64,000 bases of DNA, taken from NCBI GenBank assembly GCA_024643405.1, contig JAHENA010000003.1:1-64000 (forward strand), in the 5' to 3' direction. The notes below the pieces were generated by a model. It ran no database searches. It was given only the letters and a program-made list of their open reading frames with translations, and had not been told where the DNA came from. Below are positions 46,651 through 55,104 of this stretch, piece after piece. Source of the DNA: Flavobacteriales bacterium (lineage in GTDB: Bacteria; Bacteroidota; Bacteroidia; Flavobacteriales; Flavobacteriaceae). Position numbers and translations under genes: made by a program. Positions within the stretch are counted from its first letter, which is position 1. Each line of letters starts with the position of its first letter.

Positions 46651-47659
46651 TCAGGGCATTTGAATAGTCAGGTAATATAGCAATAAATTTATTAATAGTA
46701 TCATTTAAAGACAGTTCACTTCTTCCTCCAGCAGCATTAATATGACCACCTCCGTTAAAATGCAATCTCGAGAAATCATTTACCGAAAAGTTTCCTTTTG
46801 AACGTAAGGACATTTTTATAATACCTTCTTGTTTATCTTCAATAAAAATAACTGCAAAAACTATATTTTCCAATGAAAGGCCATAATTTACTACACCTTC
46901 AGTATCACCTTTTTTGAAATTATATTTATTTAATTCATCTTGAGATAGTGTAATATAGGCAGTTCTTAATTCAGAAATAACTTTTAAATTATTAAGGGCG
47001 CAACCTAATAATTGAAGCCTTTCATAACTATTTGTGTCATAAACTTGATTGTGTATATAAGCACCGTTGGCGCCTTTTTCAATTAAATCAGCTACAATTA
47101 TATGGGTATTACTGGTTGTACAAGGAAATCTAAAGGAGCCAGTATCGGTCATAATCCCTAAGTACAGACAGGTTGCAATATTTGAATCAATGAGATGGGT
47201 ATCTCCCAACAGATGAATGAATTGATAAACCATCTGACATGTAGAGCTCATACTCACATCAGAATAAATGAATTGGGCGTAATTATCTGGAGATTGATGA
47301 TGGTCTATTAAAATTTTAATTGCCGTGCTTTTTTCTAAAACGGTTTCCATATTACCAGTTCTGTGCAAAGCATTAAAATCAAGAGTAAAGATAAGGTTTG
47401 CCTTTTCAATTAAGCTATTACAGGTTTCTGTTTGATAATCATGAATTAATACCTGATTGTTGCCTGGAATCCATTTTAAGAAATTTGGATAGTCATTGGG
47501 ACATATAACCGTTACATTATGTTTGGACTGTTTTAAGTAATGATATAATCCCACAGTTGAACCCATGGCATCACCATCTGGGTTTTTATGAGGAACGATT
47601 ACAATGTTTTTTGGAGAAGCTAATAATTTTTTTATTTTTTCAATTTCTGGATCTTTCAT
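46640..47659 (-). CDS. DHH-DHHA1 phosphoesterase, NrnA-like (nanoRNase/pAp phosphatase)
   Basis: 339 residues. DHH-family motifs: VIVPHKNPDGDAMGSTVGLYHYL near residue 20, LDFNALHRTGNM, ILIDHHQSPDNYAQ (the DHH motif) near 115 and the C-terminal GGGHINAAGGRSELS of the DHHA1 domain. NrnA enzymes degrade oligoribonucleotides and dephosphorylate 3'-phosphoadenosine 5'-phosphate in the cytoplasm. The gene heads the nrnA-like - gldI - PPIase unit. Confidence 0.9.
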   Translation of the reverse strand: MKDPEIEKIKKLLASPKNIVIVPHKNPDGDAMGSTVGLYHYLKQSKHNVTVICPNDYPNFLKWIPGNNQVLIHDYQTETCNSLIEKANLIFTLDFNALHRTGNMETVLEKSTAIKILIDHHQSPDNYAQFIYSDVSMSSTCQMVYQFIHLLGDTHLIDSNIATCLYLGIMTDTGSFRFPCTTSNTHIIVADLIEKGANGAYIHNQVYDTNSYERLQLLGCALNNLKVISELRTAYITLSQDELNKYNFKKGDTEGVVNYGLSLENIVFAVIFIEDKQEGIIKMSLRSKGNFSVNDFSRLHFNGGGHINAAGGRSELSLNDTINKFIAILPDYSNALNDE

Positions 47660-47718
47660 AAGAAGCGAATATACAATTTTTTAAAATTGGATAAACTTGT
47701 TTATAATAAGAAATACAT

Positions 47719-47726
47719 TACTTTTG
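47719..47726 (+). promoter_or_regulatory. -7 promoter element of ndk
   Basis: TACTTTTG matches TAnnTTTG; a TTG at 47697-47699 lies 19 bases before it. The leader to the ATG at 47809 would be about 75 bases. Confidence 0.6.
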
Positions 47727-47808
47727 CACGAAAATTAACAAAGGGTTGATTTCTTATTCTCTTAAGAAGAATTGAGTACAATTAAAAAAGATTAAATTAA
47801 AATTACAA

Positions 47809-48228
47809 ATGGTAACAAATAGAACATTCACGATGCTAAAGCCAGATGCTGTTGAAAAAGGACACATTGGTGCTATATTAGAAAAAATTTCAGTTTCAGG
47901 ATTTAGAATTGTAGCAATGAAACTAACTCAAATGACAAAAAATGATGCAGAAGCATTTTATGCTGTTCATAAAGAACGTCCATTTTTTGGAGAATTAGTT
48001 GAATATATGACAAGAGGTCCAATTGTAGCTGCAGTTTTGGAAAAGGAAAATGCGGTTGAAGATTTTAGAACCTTAATTGGGGCGACAAATCCAGCTGATG
48101 CAGCTGAAGGAACTATTCGTAAATTATTTGCAAATTCAATCAGTGAGAACGCGGTTCATGGAAGTGATAGTAATGACAATGCCGCTATTGAAGGTGCTTT
48201 TCATTTCTCAGGAAGAGAAATGTTTTAA
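47809..48228 (+). CDS. ndk: Nucleoside diphosphate kinase
   Basis: 139 residues, typical length. [20 protein letters not shown] opens the fold, and the catalytic His is in [19 protein letters not shown] near residue 115. It transfers the gamma phosphate between nucleoside di- and triphosphates through a phospho-histidine. Monocistronic, with its own promoter element and a very strong terminator. Confidence 0.98.
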   Translation: MVTNRTFTMLKPDAVEKGHIGAILEKISVSGFRIVAMKLTQMTKNDAEAFYAVHKERPFFGELVEYMTRGPIVAAVLEKENAVEDFRTLIGATNPADAAEGTIRKLFANSISENAVHGSDSNDNAAIEGAFHFSGREMF

Positions 48229-48240
48229 ACTTTAAACTTT

Positions 48241-48281
48241 AAAAAGAAAAGCCTGCAACATTGTTGCAGGCTTTTCTTTTT
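48241..48281 (+). terminator. Strong intrinsic terminator of ndk
   Basis: A perfect 19-base stem (48241-48259 with 48263-48281) with a 3-base loop begins 13 bases after the ndk stop. The arms include A- and T-runs, so it can act in both directions. Confidence 0.9.
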
Positions 48282-48302
48282 ATTATAATATTTTATTTAA
48301 TC

Positions 48303-48331
48303 AAAAAAAAGCCTATCACTTGGATAGGCTT
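48303..48331 (-). terminator. Intrinsic terminator of the cold-shock gene
   Basis: On the minus strand AAGCCTATC (from 48331) pairs with GATAGGCTT around a 5-base loop and runs into eight T (48310-48303). It lies 28 bases beyond the cold-shock gene stop. Confidence 0.82.
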
Positions 48332-48358
48332 CTAACTTGTAAAATGTTAAAGTATATT

Positions 48359-48550
48359 TTAGATTACTTTTACGTTTACTGCGTTCAGTCCTTTTTTGCC
48401 TTCTTGCAAATCGAATTCTACTGCATCACCTTCACGAATTTCATCGATTAATCCAGAAATGTGTACAAAATGTTCTTTGTTGTTGCCATCTTCAATAATG
48501 AATCCAAAACCTTTTGAATCGTTGAAGAATTTTACTGTACCTTTACTCAT
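48359..48550 (-). CDS. Cold-shock domain protein
   Basis: 63 residues forming a single cold-shock (OB-fold) domain. RNP1 is in GTVKFFNDSKGFGFIIEDG and RNP2 in EHFVHISGL, with the end LQEGKKGLNAVNVKVI. It binds single-stranded RNA or DNA and is likely an RNA chaperone. The symbol cspA/cspC cannot be decided from sequence. It has its own -7 element (48578-48585) and terminator. Confidence 0.95.
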   Translation of the reverse strand: MSKGTVKFFNDSKGFGFIIEDGNNKEHFVHISGLIDEIREGDAVEFDLQEGKKGLNAVNVKVI

Positions 48551-48577
48551 TGTTTAAATATTATAAAAATTAAGTGA

Positions 48578-48585
48578 CAAAGATA
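48578..48585 (-). promoter_or_regulatory. -7 promoter element of the cold-shock gene
   Basis: Minus-strand TATCTTTG matches TAnnTTTG 27 bases upstream of the ATG at 48550, leaving a short leader. Confidence 0.6.
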
Positions 48586-48636
48586 AACTATTTATTAAGA
48601 TATTTATAATAATTATATTTTTATTTTTATTGGTAA

Positions 48637-48933
48637 TTAACGCAATATCAGTTTTTTAATAATTTCTTTTCCTAATTCTTCATTTAACATGGAAATGATT
48701 TTTTCTTTACCATAGCTTAATTCTTCTCGAAGTACGCTTGAACTAAGCTGAACAAATAAGGTATTTCTCTCTAATTGCACAGCGGTTGTATAATGGTTTA
48801 CACCATTTCCCATAAGTTTAGCCCAAGCATCAGCAACGTTCACTTTGTTTAATCCAGTTTCTAATTTATTGGTTTGAACAAATTCTTTTAAAGCATCTGA
48901 GATACTTATATGCTCATTATTGCGTTTTGCCAT
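48637..48933 (-). CDS. DUF721 (DciA-like) protein
   Basis: 98 residues with the DUF721 pattern: ISDALKEFVQTNKLETGLNKVNVADAWAKLMGNGVNHYT and LFVQLSSSVLREELSYGKEKIISMLNEELGKEIIKKLIL. DUF721 includes DciA, an ancestral loader of the DnaB helicase in many bacteria. It lies downstream of recF and a small lipoprotein; its ATG overlaps the preceding stop (TAATG). The recF linkage fits a role in replication or repair, but the helicase-loading role here is inferred. Confidence 0.88.
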   Translation of the reverse strand: MAKRNNEHISISDALKEFVQTNKLETGLNKVNVADAWAKLMGNGVNHYTTAVQLERNTLFVQLSSSVLREELSYGKEKIISMLNEELGKEIIKKLILR

Positions 48934-49349
48934 TAGTTTGAGTTGATGGGCTTATAGGATTTATAAATATAAATATTCCTTTCGGCATTAATAATTTTTA
49001 ATTCTTTTTCATTTGCGAATAAAATAGTTTCTTTCCATTTTGAAAAGTTGGTTTCATAATAAATATTTAAACTATCATTTTCTATTTGGAGATTAAACGC
49101 TTCAGCATCATTTGTACCTTCAAAAGAACCATTTAAAGTAGGTTTTAATTTTTTTCTAAAACCATTTAAACTGTCATTAACATTAAAATAGTCAATAAAT
49201 TCATTGTAATTATAATCATGTACTTCACCAGAAGCTAATATGACTTTTTCAATTTCCCAGTATCCGTCTAAATGTTTAAGATACTCTTCTTTATTCTTTT
49301 GACAGCTTATGTTAATAATAATAAATAGAATGATTGACAGTCGCTTCAT
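48933..49349 (-). CDS. Small hypothetical lipoprotein between recF and DUF721
   Basis: 138 residues from the ATG at 49349. The longer frame that starts at 49457 would overlap recF and lacks a signal at its start, whereas MKRLSIILFIIINISC gives a clean lipobox at Cys16. The mature part (YWEIEKVILASGEVHDYNYNEFIDYF) resembles small lipocalin-like proteins with Trp near the start of the barrel. It begins 4 bases after recF and overlaps DUF721, so all three are cotranscribed. Function unknown. Confidence 0.8.
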   Translation of the reverse strand: MKRLSIILFIIINISCQKNKEEYLKHLDGYWEIEKVILASGEVHDYNYNEFIDYFNVNDSLNGFRKKLKPTLNGSFEGTNDAEAFNLQIENDSLNIYYETNFSKWKETILFANEKELKIINAERNIYIYKSYKPINSN

Positions 49350-49353
49350 ATTA

Positions 49354-50433
49354 TTAAAGTTTAAAAATTTCATAAGATTGATGTACTTGTTTAATAGCAT
49401 TTTCAGTTCTGTCGGCATGCGTATCGCTAATAAAAATTTGTCCAAAATTTTCATCATCTACTAATTTAATAATTTGTGAAACACGCTGTTCATCTAATTT
49501 GTCAAAAATGTCATCTAGAAGCAAAATGGGATCATCACCACTTTGCTTTTTTATAAAATCAAACTGAGCTAATTTGAGTGCTATTAAAAATGATTTTTGT
49601 TGGCCTTGACTGCCAAACTTTTTTATAGGATGCTCTTCAATATTAAAATGTAAATCATCCTTATGGATACCCACACTGGTATATTGTAAGGCTTTATCTT
49701 TATTGATTTGATTCTTCAGGAGCATATCTAAACTGTTTTCAAACAAATCACTTTGATACACCAAACTTACCATTTCGTTGCCATTGCTTATGGCTTTGTA
49801 ACGAGATTTAAAAATGGGAATAAATTCTTTTAAAAAGTCCTCACGTTTTTTAAAAATTTTGGTACCATAATCTGTTAATTGATTATTGTAAATTTCTAAG
49901 GTGTCCGCATTAAAGGTGTGATTTAGTGCAAAATATTTTAATAACGCATTGCGCTGTGTAAGAATTTTATTGTAATTAATTAAATCAACTAAATACGCTT
50001 TATTGCTTTGCGAAATTACACTATCAATAAATTTTCGTCGGGTATCACTACCTTCAATAATTAGGTCTCTGTCAGCTGGTGATATAATAACTAAAGGCAA
50101 AAATCCAATATGTTCACTAAATTTTTCATATTCTTTGCCATTGCGTTTAATTATTTTTTTTTGTCCACGTTTTAAACTAATAATAATTTTTTCTGGCTGA
50201 TTATGTTTTAAATAATCACCATTTACTACAAAAAAATCCGAGTCATGTTTTATATTTTGTGTAGCAACTGGATTAAAATAGCTTTTTCCGAAAGATAAAT
50301 GATAAATAGCATCAAGTACATTAGTTTTTCCAATGCCATTATTTCCAACAATACAGTTTATTTTATCGTTGAAAGTGAATATTTTGCTATCAAAATTTTT
50401 ATAATTAAGTAATGAAAGTGATTTTAAAATCAT
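49354..50433 (-). CDS. recF: DNA replication and repair protein RecF
   Basis: 359 residues. The ABC-type ATPase starts [20 protein letters not shown] with Walker A GNNGIGKT at 30-37. The mid part has [11 protein letters not shown] and the region [29 protein letters not shown]. The signature [16 protein letters not shown] and Walker [16 protein letters not shown] are near the end. RecF loads RecA at gaps. It is the first gene of the recF - lipoprotein - DUF721 unit and is divergent from the TPR protein at 50567. Confidence 0.96.
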   Translation of the reverse strand: MILKSLSLLNYKNFDSKIFTFNDKINCIVGNNGIGKTNVLDAIYHLSFGKSYFNPVATQNIKHDSDFFVVNGDYLKHNQPEKIIISLKRGQKKIIKRNGKEYEKFSEHIGFLPLVIISPADRDLIIEGSDTRRKFIDSVISQSNKAYLVDLINYNKILTQRNALLKYFALNHTFNADTLEIYNNQLTDYGTKIFKKREDFLKEFIPIFKSRYKAISNGNEMVSLVYQSDLFENSLDMLLKNQINKDKALQYTSVGIHKDDLHFNIEEHPIKKFGSQGQQKSFLIALKLAQFDFIKKQSGDDPILLLDDIFDKLDEQRVSQIIKLVDDENFGQIFISDTHADRTENAIKQVHQSYEIFKL

Positions 50434-50537
50434 ACAAAAAGTAACTTAAAGCCTTTTTTATTGTAATTGGAATAAAAGACCGTGCAAATTATTCAAAAAT
50501 AACAAATAAATAACCTTTAATTTATGAAGAAAAATTA

Positions 50538-50545
50538 TATTTTTG
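50538..50545 (+). promoter_or_regulatory. -7 promoter element of the TPR-ribH genes
   Basis: TATTTTTG matches TAnnTTTG and ends 21 bases before the ATG at 50567. It overlaps the in-frame TTG at 50543, which is therefore rejected as a start. Confidence 0.6.
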
Positions 50546-50566
50546 CACCGCATTAATAAAGAATAT

Positions 50567-51340
50567 ATGGCCACTTATAATAAAAGAGGATACAAAGGAA
50601 AAAATAAAGAGGAAAAGGAACATAATATTGAAACTGGTTCAACTACGGCTGAAGTTTTTAATAAACTTGATGAATCTGCTTCAAGGACCGAAGCTTTTGT
50701 TGAAAAGAATCAAAAATACATTTTTGTTATTATTGGTTTGGTTGCCGCAATTGTTCTGGGATATTTAGGGTATTCAGAATTTATTGCAAAACCAAAGCAA
50801 GCAAATGCCATGAATGATATGTTTCAAGCACAGAAATATTTTGATCAAGCAGTTAATGGCGTGGAAAAGGACTCATTATTTACATTGTCTTTAAACGGAG
50901 GAGAAGGTAAATTTGGAATGTTAGACATTATTGAAGAATATAATGGAACGCCAGCGGCAAATTTAGCTCATTATTATGCTGGAACTGCGTATTTAAGATT
51001 GAAAGACTATAAAAATGCTGTTGAACATTTGAATAAATTTTCAAGTGATGATGAAATATTGGCCCCATTGGCTAAAGGAAACATTGGTGACGCGTTTGTT
51101 CAATTAAATCAATTAGATGATGCTTTAGATTATTATGACCAAGCGGCTAAAATGCGTGATAATGATTATACTACACCTATGTATCTATATAAGGCAGGAA
51201 CAATAGCTTTAGATTTAGGTAAAGCAGATAAAGCATTGACTTATTTTGAAACCATAAAGGAAAAATATCCAAATGCTTCAGAAATGGCCATGGTAGAAGT
51301 TTTATTAGGTAAAGCAAAAGTATTGGCTAATAAGTATTAA
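50567..51340 (+). CDS. Membrane-anchored tetratricopeptide-repeat protein
   Basis: 257 residues from the ATG at 50567. A charged cytoplasmic N-terminus (ATYNKRGYKGKNKEEKEH) is followed by a membrane helix (YIFVIIGLVAAIVLGYLGY, about 54-72). Periplasmic TPR units follow, such as AHYYAGTAYLRLKDYKNAVEHL, ALAKGNIGDAFVQLNQLDDALDYY-like and YKAGTIALDLGKADKALTYF. The topology is like YfgM, a Sec-translocon ancillary protein, but orthology is uncertain. ribH starts 3 bases after it, so they are cotranscribed. Confidence 0.88.
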   Translation: MATYNKRGYKGKNKEEKEHNIETGSTTAEVFNKLDESASRTEAFVEKNQKYIFVIIGLVAAIVLGYLGYSEFIAKPKQANAMNDMFQAQKYFDQAVNGVEKDSLFTLSLNGGEGKFGMLDIIEEYNGTPAANLAHYYAGTAYLRLKDYKNAVEHLNKFSSDDEILAPLAKGNIGDAFVQLNQLDDALDYYDQAAKMRDNDYTTPMYLYKAGTIALDLGKADKALTYFETIKEKYPNASEMAMVEVLLGKAKVLANKY

Positions 51341-51343
51341 TAT

Positions 51344-51829
51344 ATGGCTACGGCAAATCATAATTTATCAGACTATGATAAAGCAACAATCCCAAGCGCG
51401 AATAAATTTCGGTTTGGGATTGTTGTTTCAGAATGGAATCCGTCAATTACCGAAGGATTATATAAAGGTGCTTATCAAACTTTAATTGAACACGGTGCTT
51501 TACCAAACAATATTGTTCGTTGGAATGTGCCAGGAAGCTTTGAACTGGTATATGGATGCAAGAAAATGCAAAAGCAAATGGTGAATGTGGTGATTGCTAT
51601 TGGCAGCGTGATTCAAGGTGAAACTAAGCATTTTGATTTTGTTTGTGAAGCGGTTTCTCAAGGTATCAAAGATCTTAATGTTCTTGATCCAACACCTGTT
51701 ATTTTTTGTGTACTAACAGACGATAATCTTCAGCAAGCTATTGATCGTTCTGGCGGAAAGCATGGTAACAAGGGAACTGAAGCAGCCATTGCTGCCATAA
51801 AAATGGCTGAATTGCGTAAAAATATGTAA
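51344..51829 (+). CDS. ribH: 6,7-dimethyl-8-ribityllumazine synthase
   Basis: 161 residues. RibH motifs: FGIVVSEWNPSITEGLYKGAY, WNVPGSFELVYGCKKM and GSVIQGETKHFDFVCEAVSQGI (catalytic His), then CVLTDDNLQQAIDRSGGKHGNKGTEAA. It condenses 5-amino-6-ribitylaminouracil with 3,4-dihydroxy-2-butanone 4-phosphate in riboflavin synthesis. It is 3 bases downstream of the TPR-protein gene; no other rib genes are in the window. Confidence 0.97.
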   Translation: MATANHNLSDYDKATIPSANKFRFGIVVSEWNPSITEGLYKGAYQTLIEHGALPNNIVRWNVPGSFELVYGCKKMQKQMVNVVIAIGSVIQGETKHFDFVCEAVSQGIKDLNVLDPTPVIFCVLTDDNLQQAIDRSGGKHGNKGTEAAIAAIKMAELRKNM

Positions 51830-51927
51830 TTCATTTTAATCTTAAGGCTTCCTGTTATTTTCAAATATTCACAGTGTTTGTTAACAATTTTTGGCATTTC
51901 ATTTTACGCTTTTTGTCTATTTTTAAG

Positions 51928-51935
51928 TATTTTTG
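51928..51935 (+). promoter_or_regulatory. -7 promoter element before the small-protein/mutL genes
   Basis: TATTTTTG matches TAnnTTTG. Transcription from it would begin next to ATGs at 51942 and 51951, just ahead of the small paralogue genes. Confidence 0.5.
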
Positions 51936-51957
51936 AAGGATATGCAATCAATGGATT

Positions 51958-52194
51958 TTGTTAAAACCTCGAAAAAATAAATCATTTAATTATAAGCCAA
52001 GATTTTCTAAAGACTCAGATTTAAATACCGAGGATTTGGAAACTACTAAAAATGGAGATTTTAGTTCAAAATGGCGGCTTAATCAAGGACTTGGCAATAG
52101 AAAAATTAAAAAAGGACTTTCATTACCCATTTTGATTTTAATTTTGGCCTTAATTCTAATTTGCATGTATATGTTAGATATTAAGTTTAATTAA
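51958..52194 (+). CDS. Small single-pass membrane protein, paralogue of the next gene; start ambiguous
   Basis: 78 residues from TTG at 51958: LKPRKNKSFNYKPRFSKDSD, a charged middle, and a C-terminal helix (LSLPILILILALILICMYML). It is clearly related to the following protein, which starts MGLFKLRKNKKFSYTPRHF. Alignment suggests the true N-terminus is Met-Asp-Phe-Leu-Lys-Pro from the ATG at 51951, which needs a one-base deletion near 51960. As written, that ATG runs into a stop after nine codons. Either a TTG start, a frameshift or a sequence error explains this. Function unknown. Confidence 0.65.
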   Translation: MLKPRKNKSFNYKPRFSKDSDLNTEDLETTKNGDFSSKWRLNQGLGNRKIKKGLSLPILILILALILICMYMLDIKFN

Positions 52195-52210
52195 CTTAAT
52201 ATATGTTTTT

Positions 52211-52501
52211 ATGGGACTATTCAAATTAAGAAAAAATAAAAAATTCAGTTATACACCTCGTCATTTTGATGATAAAGGAGAAGGGAACCCTTTTGAAATT
52301 AAGCATAAGTTTGATGATTTTAGAAAAACCGTTGGTAGCAATAACGGATTAAAAACTAAAATAAATCATGTGCTAGATGATTTGAAAGGTAATCCTGATT
52401 TCGCAGCTAATAGAAGAATCATTTTTATAATATGCATCCTTATTTTAGTGTTTCTATTTATCATTGATTTTGATTTGTCAATTTTCTTTTCAAAACGATA
52501 A
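52211..52501 (+). CDS. Small single-pass membrane protein upstream of mutL
   Basis: 96 residues: a basic motif FKLRKNKKFSYTPRHFDDKGEGNP, a helical middle (FRKTVGSNNGLKTKINHVLDDLKG), and a membrane helix near the end (RIIFIICILILVFLFIIDFDLSIFF). Similar small proteins are, as I recall, often labelled riboflavin synthase subunit beta because of their position after ribH. That label is not supported by the sequence. Its stop is directly followed by the mutL ATG. Confidence 0.82.
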   Translation: MGLFKLRKNKKFSYTPRHFDDKGEGNPFEIKHKFDDFRKTVGSNNGLKTKINHVLDDLKGNPDFAANRRIIFIICILILVFLFIIDFDLSIFFSKR

Positions 52502-54352
52502 ATGGCTGACATAATACAATTATTACCAGATCATGTAGCCAATCAAATTGCAGCTGGAGAAGTTGTTCAGCGCCCTTCTTCCGTAGTTAAGGAATTGCTT
52601 GAAAATGCTATTGATGCCGAAGCTACTGTTATCAAACTCATTATTAAAGATGCGGGCAAAACCTTGGTTCAGGTGATTGATGATGGTAAAGGTATGAGTT
52701 CTACGGATGCACGATTGAGTTTTGAACGGCATGCAACTTCAAAAATTAGAAATGCTGAAGATTTATTCCATTTGCACACCAAAGGATTTCGAGGAGAGGC
52801 CTTGGCAAGTATTGCTGCCATTTCTCATGTGGAACTAAAAACAAAACAACCTCAGGAAGAAGTCGGAACTTCCATCGTTATTGAGGGAAGCGAGATTGTT
52901 TCTCAAGAAGTGGTGGTTACACCAAAAGGGACGTCTATTTCTGTTAAAAATTTATTTTTTAATATACCTGCACGGCGAAATTTTTTAAAATCAAATACTG
53001 TAGAATTACGTCATGTTATTGATGAATTTCACAGAGTGTCTTTGGCACATCCAAATATTTCATTTGTTTTTTATAATAATGGGAGTGAATCTTTTAATTT
53101 GCCAGTTAGTAATCAACGACAACGTATAGTTAATCTGTTTGGAAATAAGACTAATGAAAAATTGGTGCCTGTTGTGGAAGATACAGAGGTTTTGAAAATA
53201 TCAGGATTTGTAGGAAAACCTGAATTTGCAAAGAAAACAAGAGGTGAACAGTATTTTTTTGTGAATGATCGTTTTATAAAAAGCGCCTATTTAAATCATG
53301 CCGTCGCTTCGGCTTTTGATGGGTTGTTAAAAACCGGATGGCATCCAAGCTATTTTTTAAACTTAAATGTAGATCCACAAAGTATTGATATTAATATACA
53401 TCCTACAAAAACAGAAATTAAGTTTGATGATGAACATACGTTATATGCTTTATTACGTTCTGCCGTAAAACATAGTTTAGGGCAATTTAATATTGCACCT
53501 GTTTTAGATTTTGAGCGTGATCCGAATCTTGATACCCCTTATAATTACAATCAAAAGGAAAGTGGTTTACCTGGTATTGAAGTAGACAGGACTTTTAACC
53601 CTTTTCATGAAGAAAGAAACGCATCGGTAAAATCTTCATCTTACAGAAAGGAACCGGCAGTTAGTTGGGAAAGCTTATATGTGGGCCTAGAATCAAGAGG
53701 GACAAAAACACAACATGATTTTAGTGAAGTCCATTTTGAAAGTGATCATAATTCGGAATCATTATTTGTGGATGATAAAAGTATTGATAGTGGACAAACA
53801 ACTTATCAGCTTCATAATAAGTACATTGTAAGCACTATTAAATCAGGGATGTTAATTATGGATCAGCATCGGGCTCATCAACGAATTTTATATGAAGATT
53901 TATTGGAGAATTTGACTGTAAAGGGAGCTTCAAGCCAACAATTATTATTTCCTTTGCAACTTCATTTTTCAAATCATGAGATTGAAATAATTAAGCAATT
54001 AAAAGAGGACCTTGAATATACAGGATTTATATTTTCAAACGTTTCTAATGAAACTATTGAAATTTCAGGCGTACCAATAAGTCTACCTGAAAGTGAAGTT
54101 TCAATTATTTTAGAGCAATTGATATGTGATGTTGAAAATGAAGTGCCCGATAGTAATTTTAGTATTACTGATTTATTAGCAAAATCATTGGCTAAAAGTT
54201 TGGCAATTAAAAATGGGCAACCTTTAAAAAAAAGTGAACAAGAGCACTTAGTTAATAGGTTGTTTGCATGTAAAGAACCAAATGTGTCTCCTACTAATAG
54301 AGCCACTTTTGTGACAATGAGTGTTGATGAATTAGATAAAAAATTTATTTAA
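52502..54352 (+). CDS. mutL: DNA mismatch repair protein MutL with degenerate endonuclease motif
   Basis: 616 residues. The GHKL ATPase is intact: VVKELLENAIDAEAT, DDGKGM, HATSKI and TKGFRGEALASIAA, then GTSISVKNLFFNIPARR. A linker (about 345-420) leads to the C-terminal dimerisation domain. The endonuclease motif DQHA(X)2E(X)4E reads Asp454-Gln-His-Arg-Ala-His-Gln-Arg-Ile-Leu-Tyr-Glu, with Gln in place of the metal-binding Glu. The C-P-H-G-R-P zinc motif near 596 is replaced by SPTNRATF. Nicking activity is therefore doubtful. It coordinates MutS with later repair steps and is cotranscribed with the rhomboid genes. Confidence 0.96.
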   Translation: MADIIQLLPDHVANQIAAGEVVQRPSSVVKELLENAIDAEATVIKLIIKDAGKTLVQVIDDGKGMSSTDARLSFERHATSKIRNAEDLFHLHTKGFRGEALASIAAISHVELKTKQPQEEVGTSIVIEGSEIVSQEVVVTPKGTSISVKNLFFNIPARRNFLKSNTVELRHVIDEFHRVSLAHPNISFVFYNNGSESFNLPVSNQRQRIVNLFGNKTNEKLVPVVEDTEVLKISGFVGKPEFAKKTRGEQYFFVNDRFIKSAYLNHAVASAFDGLLKTGWHPSYFLNLNVDPQSIDINIHPTKTEIKFDDEHTLYALLRSAVKHSLGQFNIAPVLDFERDPNLDTPYNYNQKESGLPGIEVDRTFNPFHEERNASVKSSSYRKEPAVSWESLYVGLESRGTKTQHDFSEVHFESDHNSESLFVDDKSIDSGQTTYQLHNKYIVSTIKSGMLIMDQHRAHQRILYEDLLENLTVKGASSQQLLFPLQLHFSNHEIEIIKQLKEDLEYTGFIFSNVSNETIEISGVPISLPESEVSIILEQLICDVENEVPDSNFSITDLLAKSLAKSLAIKNGQPLKKSEQEHLVNRLFACKEPNVSPTNRATFVTMSVDELDKKFI

Positions 54353-54354
54353 AT

Positions 54355-55104
54355 ATGATGAGAATATCAGATACAGTAAAGCATTTATTAATTATTAATG
54401 TGCTTATGTTTATAGGAACATTGACGATAGGAAATGGAACCTTATTTTATGATTTATTTGCACTTCATTTTCCAAAAAATCCAGCCTTTGAATTCTGGCA
54501 AATCATTACTCACATGTTTATGCATGGAGGTGTAACGCATATCTTGTTCAATATGTTCGCACTTTGGATGTTTGGGACACCTGTTGAACAGTATTTAGGC
54601 GGAAAGAAGTTCTTATTTATTTATATATCCGCTGGGTTAGGGGCGGTAGCTTTGCAGGTAGCTTATTATTATTTTACTTTTTTACCTTCATATGAAAACC
54701 TTATTACTTCTGGAATTACACCAAATGAAATAACTCAAATGCTTTCTAACAATGAAGTTATAAAAGGAGTAACTCAAGCTCAGTTTGCAGATCTTCAAAA
54801 GATTTTCCCCATTTTTAATGCAACGATGGTAGGGGCCTCCGGATGTATTATGGGTATTTTAGTGGCTTTTGGGATGATGAATCCAGAAGCTAAGCTGATG
54901 ATGATATTTCTACCAATTCCTATAAAAGCAAAATATTTTATTCCAGGTATTATTATTTTAGATTTAATTTCTGGTATAACAGGTCAATCATTCTTTAGTC
55001 CAAGTAATACAGCTTATATGGCGCATGTGGGAGGTGCATTGACTGGATTTTTTATTATGTGGTACTGGAAAAAGAACCAGTTTAATAAAAATCGTTGGTA
55101 TTAA
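54355..55104 (+). CDS. Rhomboid family intramembrane serine protease
   Basis: 249 residues, six membrane helices. The catalytic pair is intact: Ser162 in VGASGCIMG and His224 in YMAHVGGALTGFF. The L1-loop pattern FEFWQIITHMFMHGGVTHILFNMFALWMFG is also typical. Rhomboids cleave membrane helices of substrate proteins; the substrate is unknown. The insertion PSYENLITSGITPNEITQML between helices is longer than in the second copy. Follows mutL by 2 bases and shares a TAATG overlap with the next rhomboid gene. Confidence 0.95.
   Translation: MMRISDTVKHLLIINVLMFIGTLTIGNGTLFYDLFALHFPKNPAFEFWQIITHMFMHGGVTHILFNMFALWMFGTPVEQYLGGKKFLFIYISAGLGAVALQVAYYYFTFLPSYENLITSGITPNEITQMLSNNEVIKGVTQAQFADLQKIFPIFNATMVGASGCIMGILVAFGMMNPEAKLMMIFLPIPIKAKYFIPGIIILDLISGITGQSFFSPSNTAYMAHVGGALTGFFIMWYWKKNQFNKNRWY

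Noticed and set aside
49350..49457. Longer start for the lipoprotein between recF and DUF721
   Set aside because: It overlaps recF by over 100 bases and hides the lipoprotein signal.
52211..52501. Riboflavin synthase subunit beta
   Set aside because: The protein is a 96-residue single-pass membrane protein with no lumazine or riboflavin synthase motif; the real RibH is the gene at 51344.
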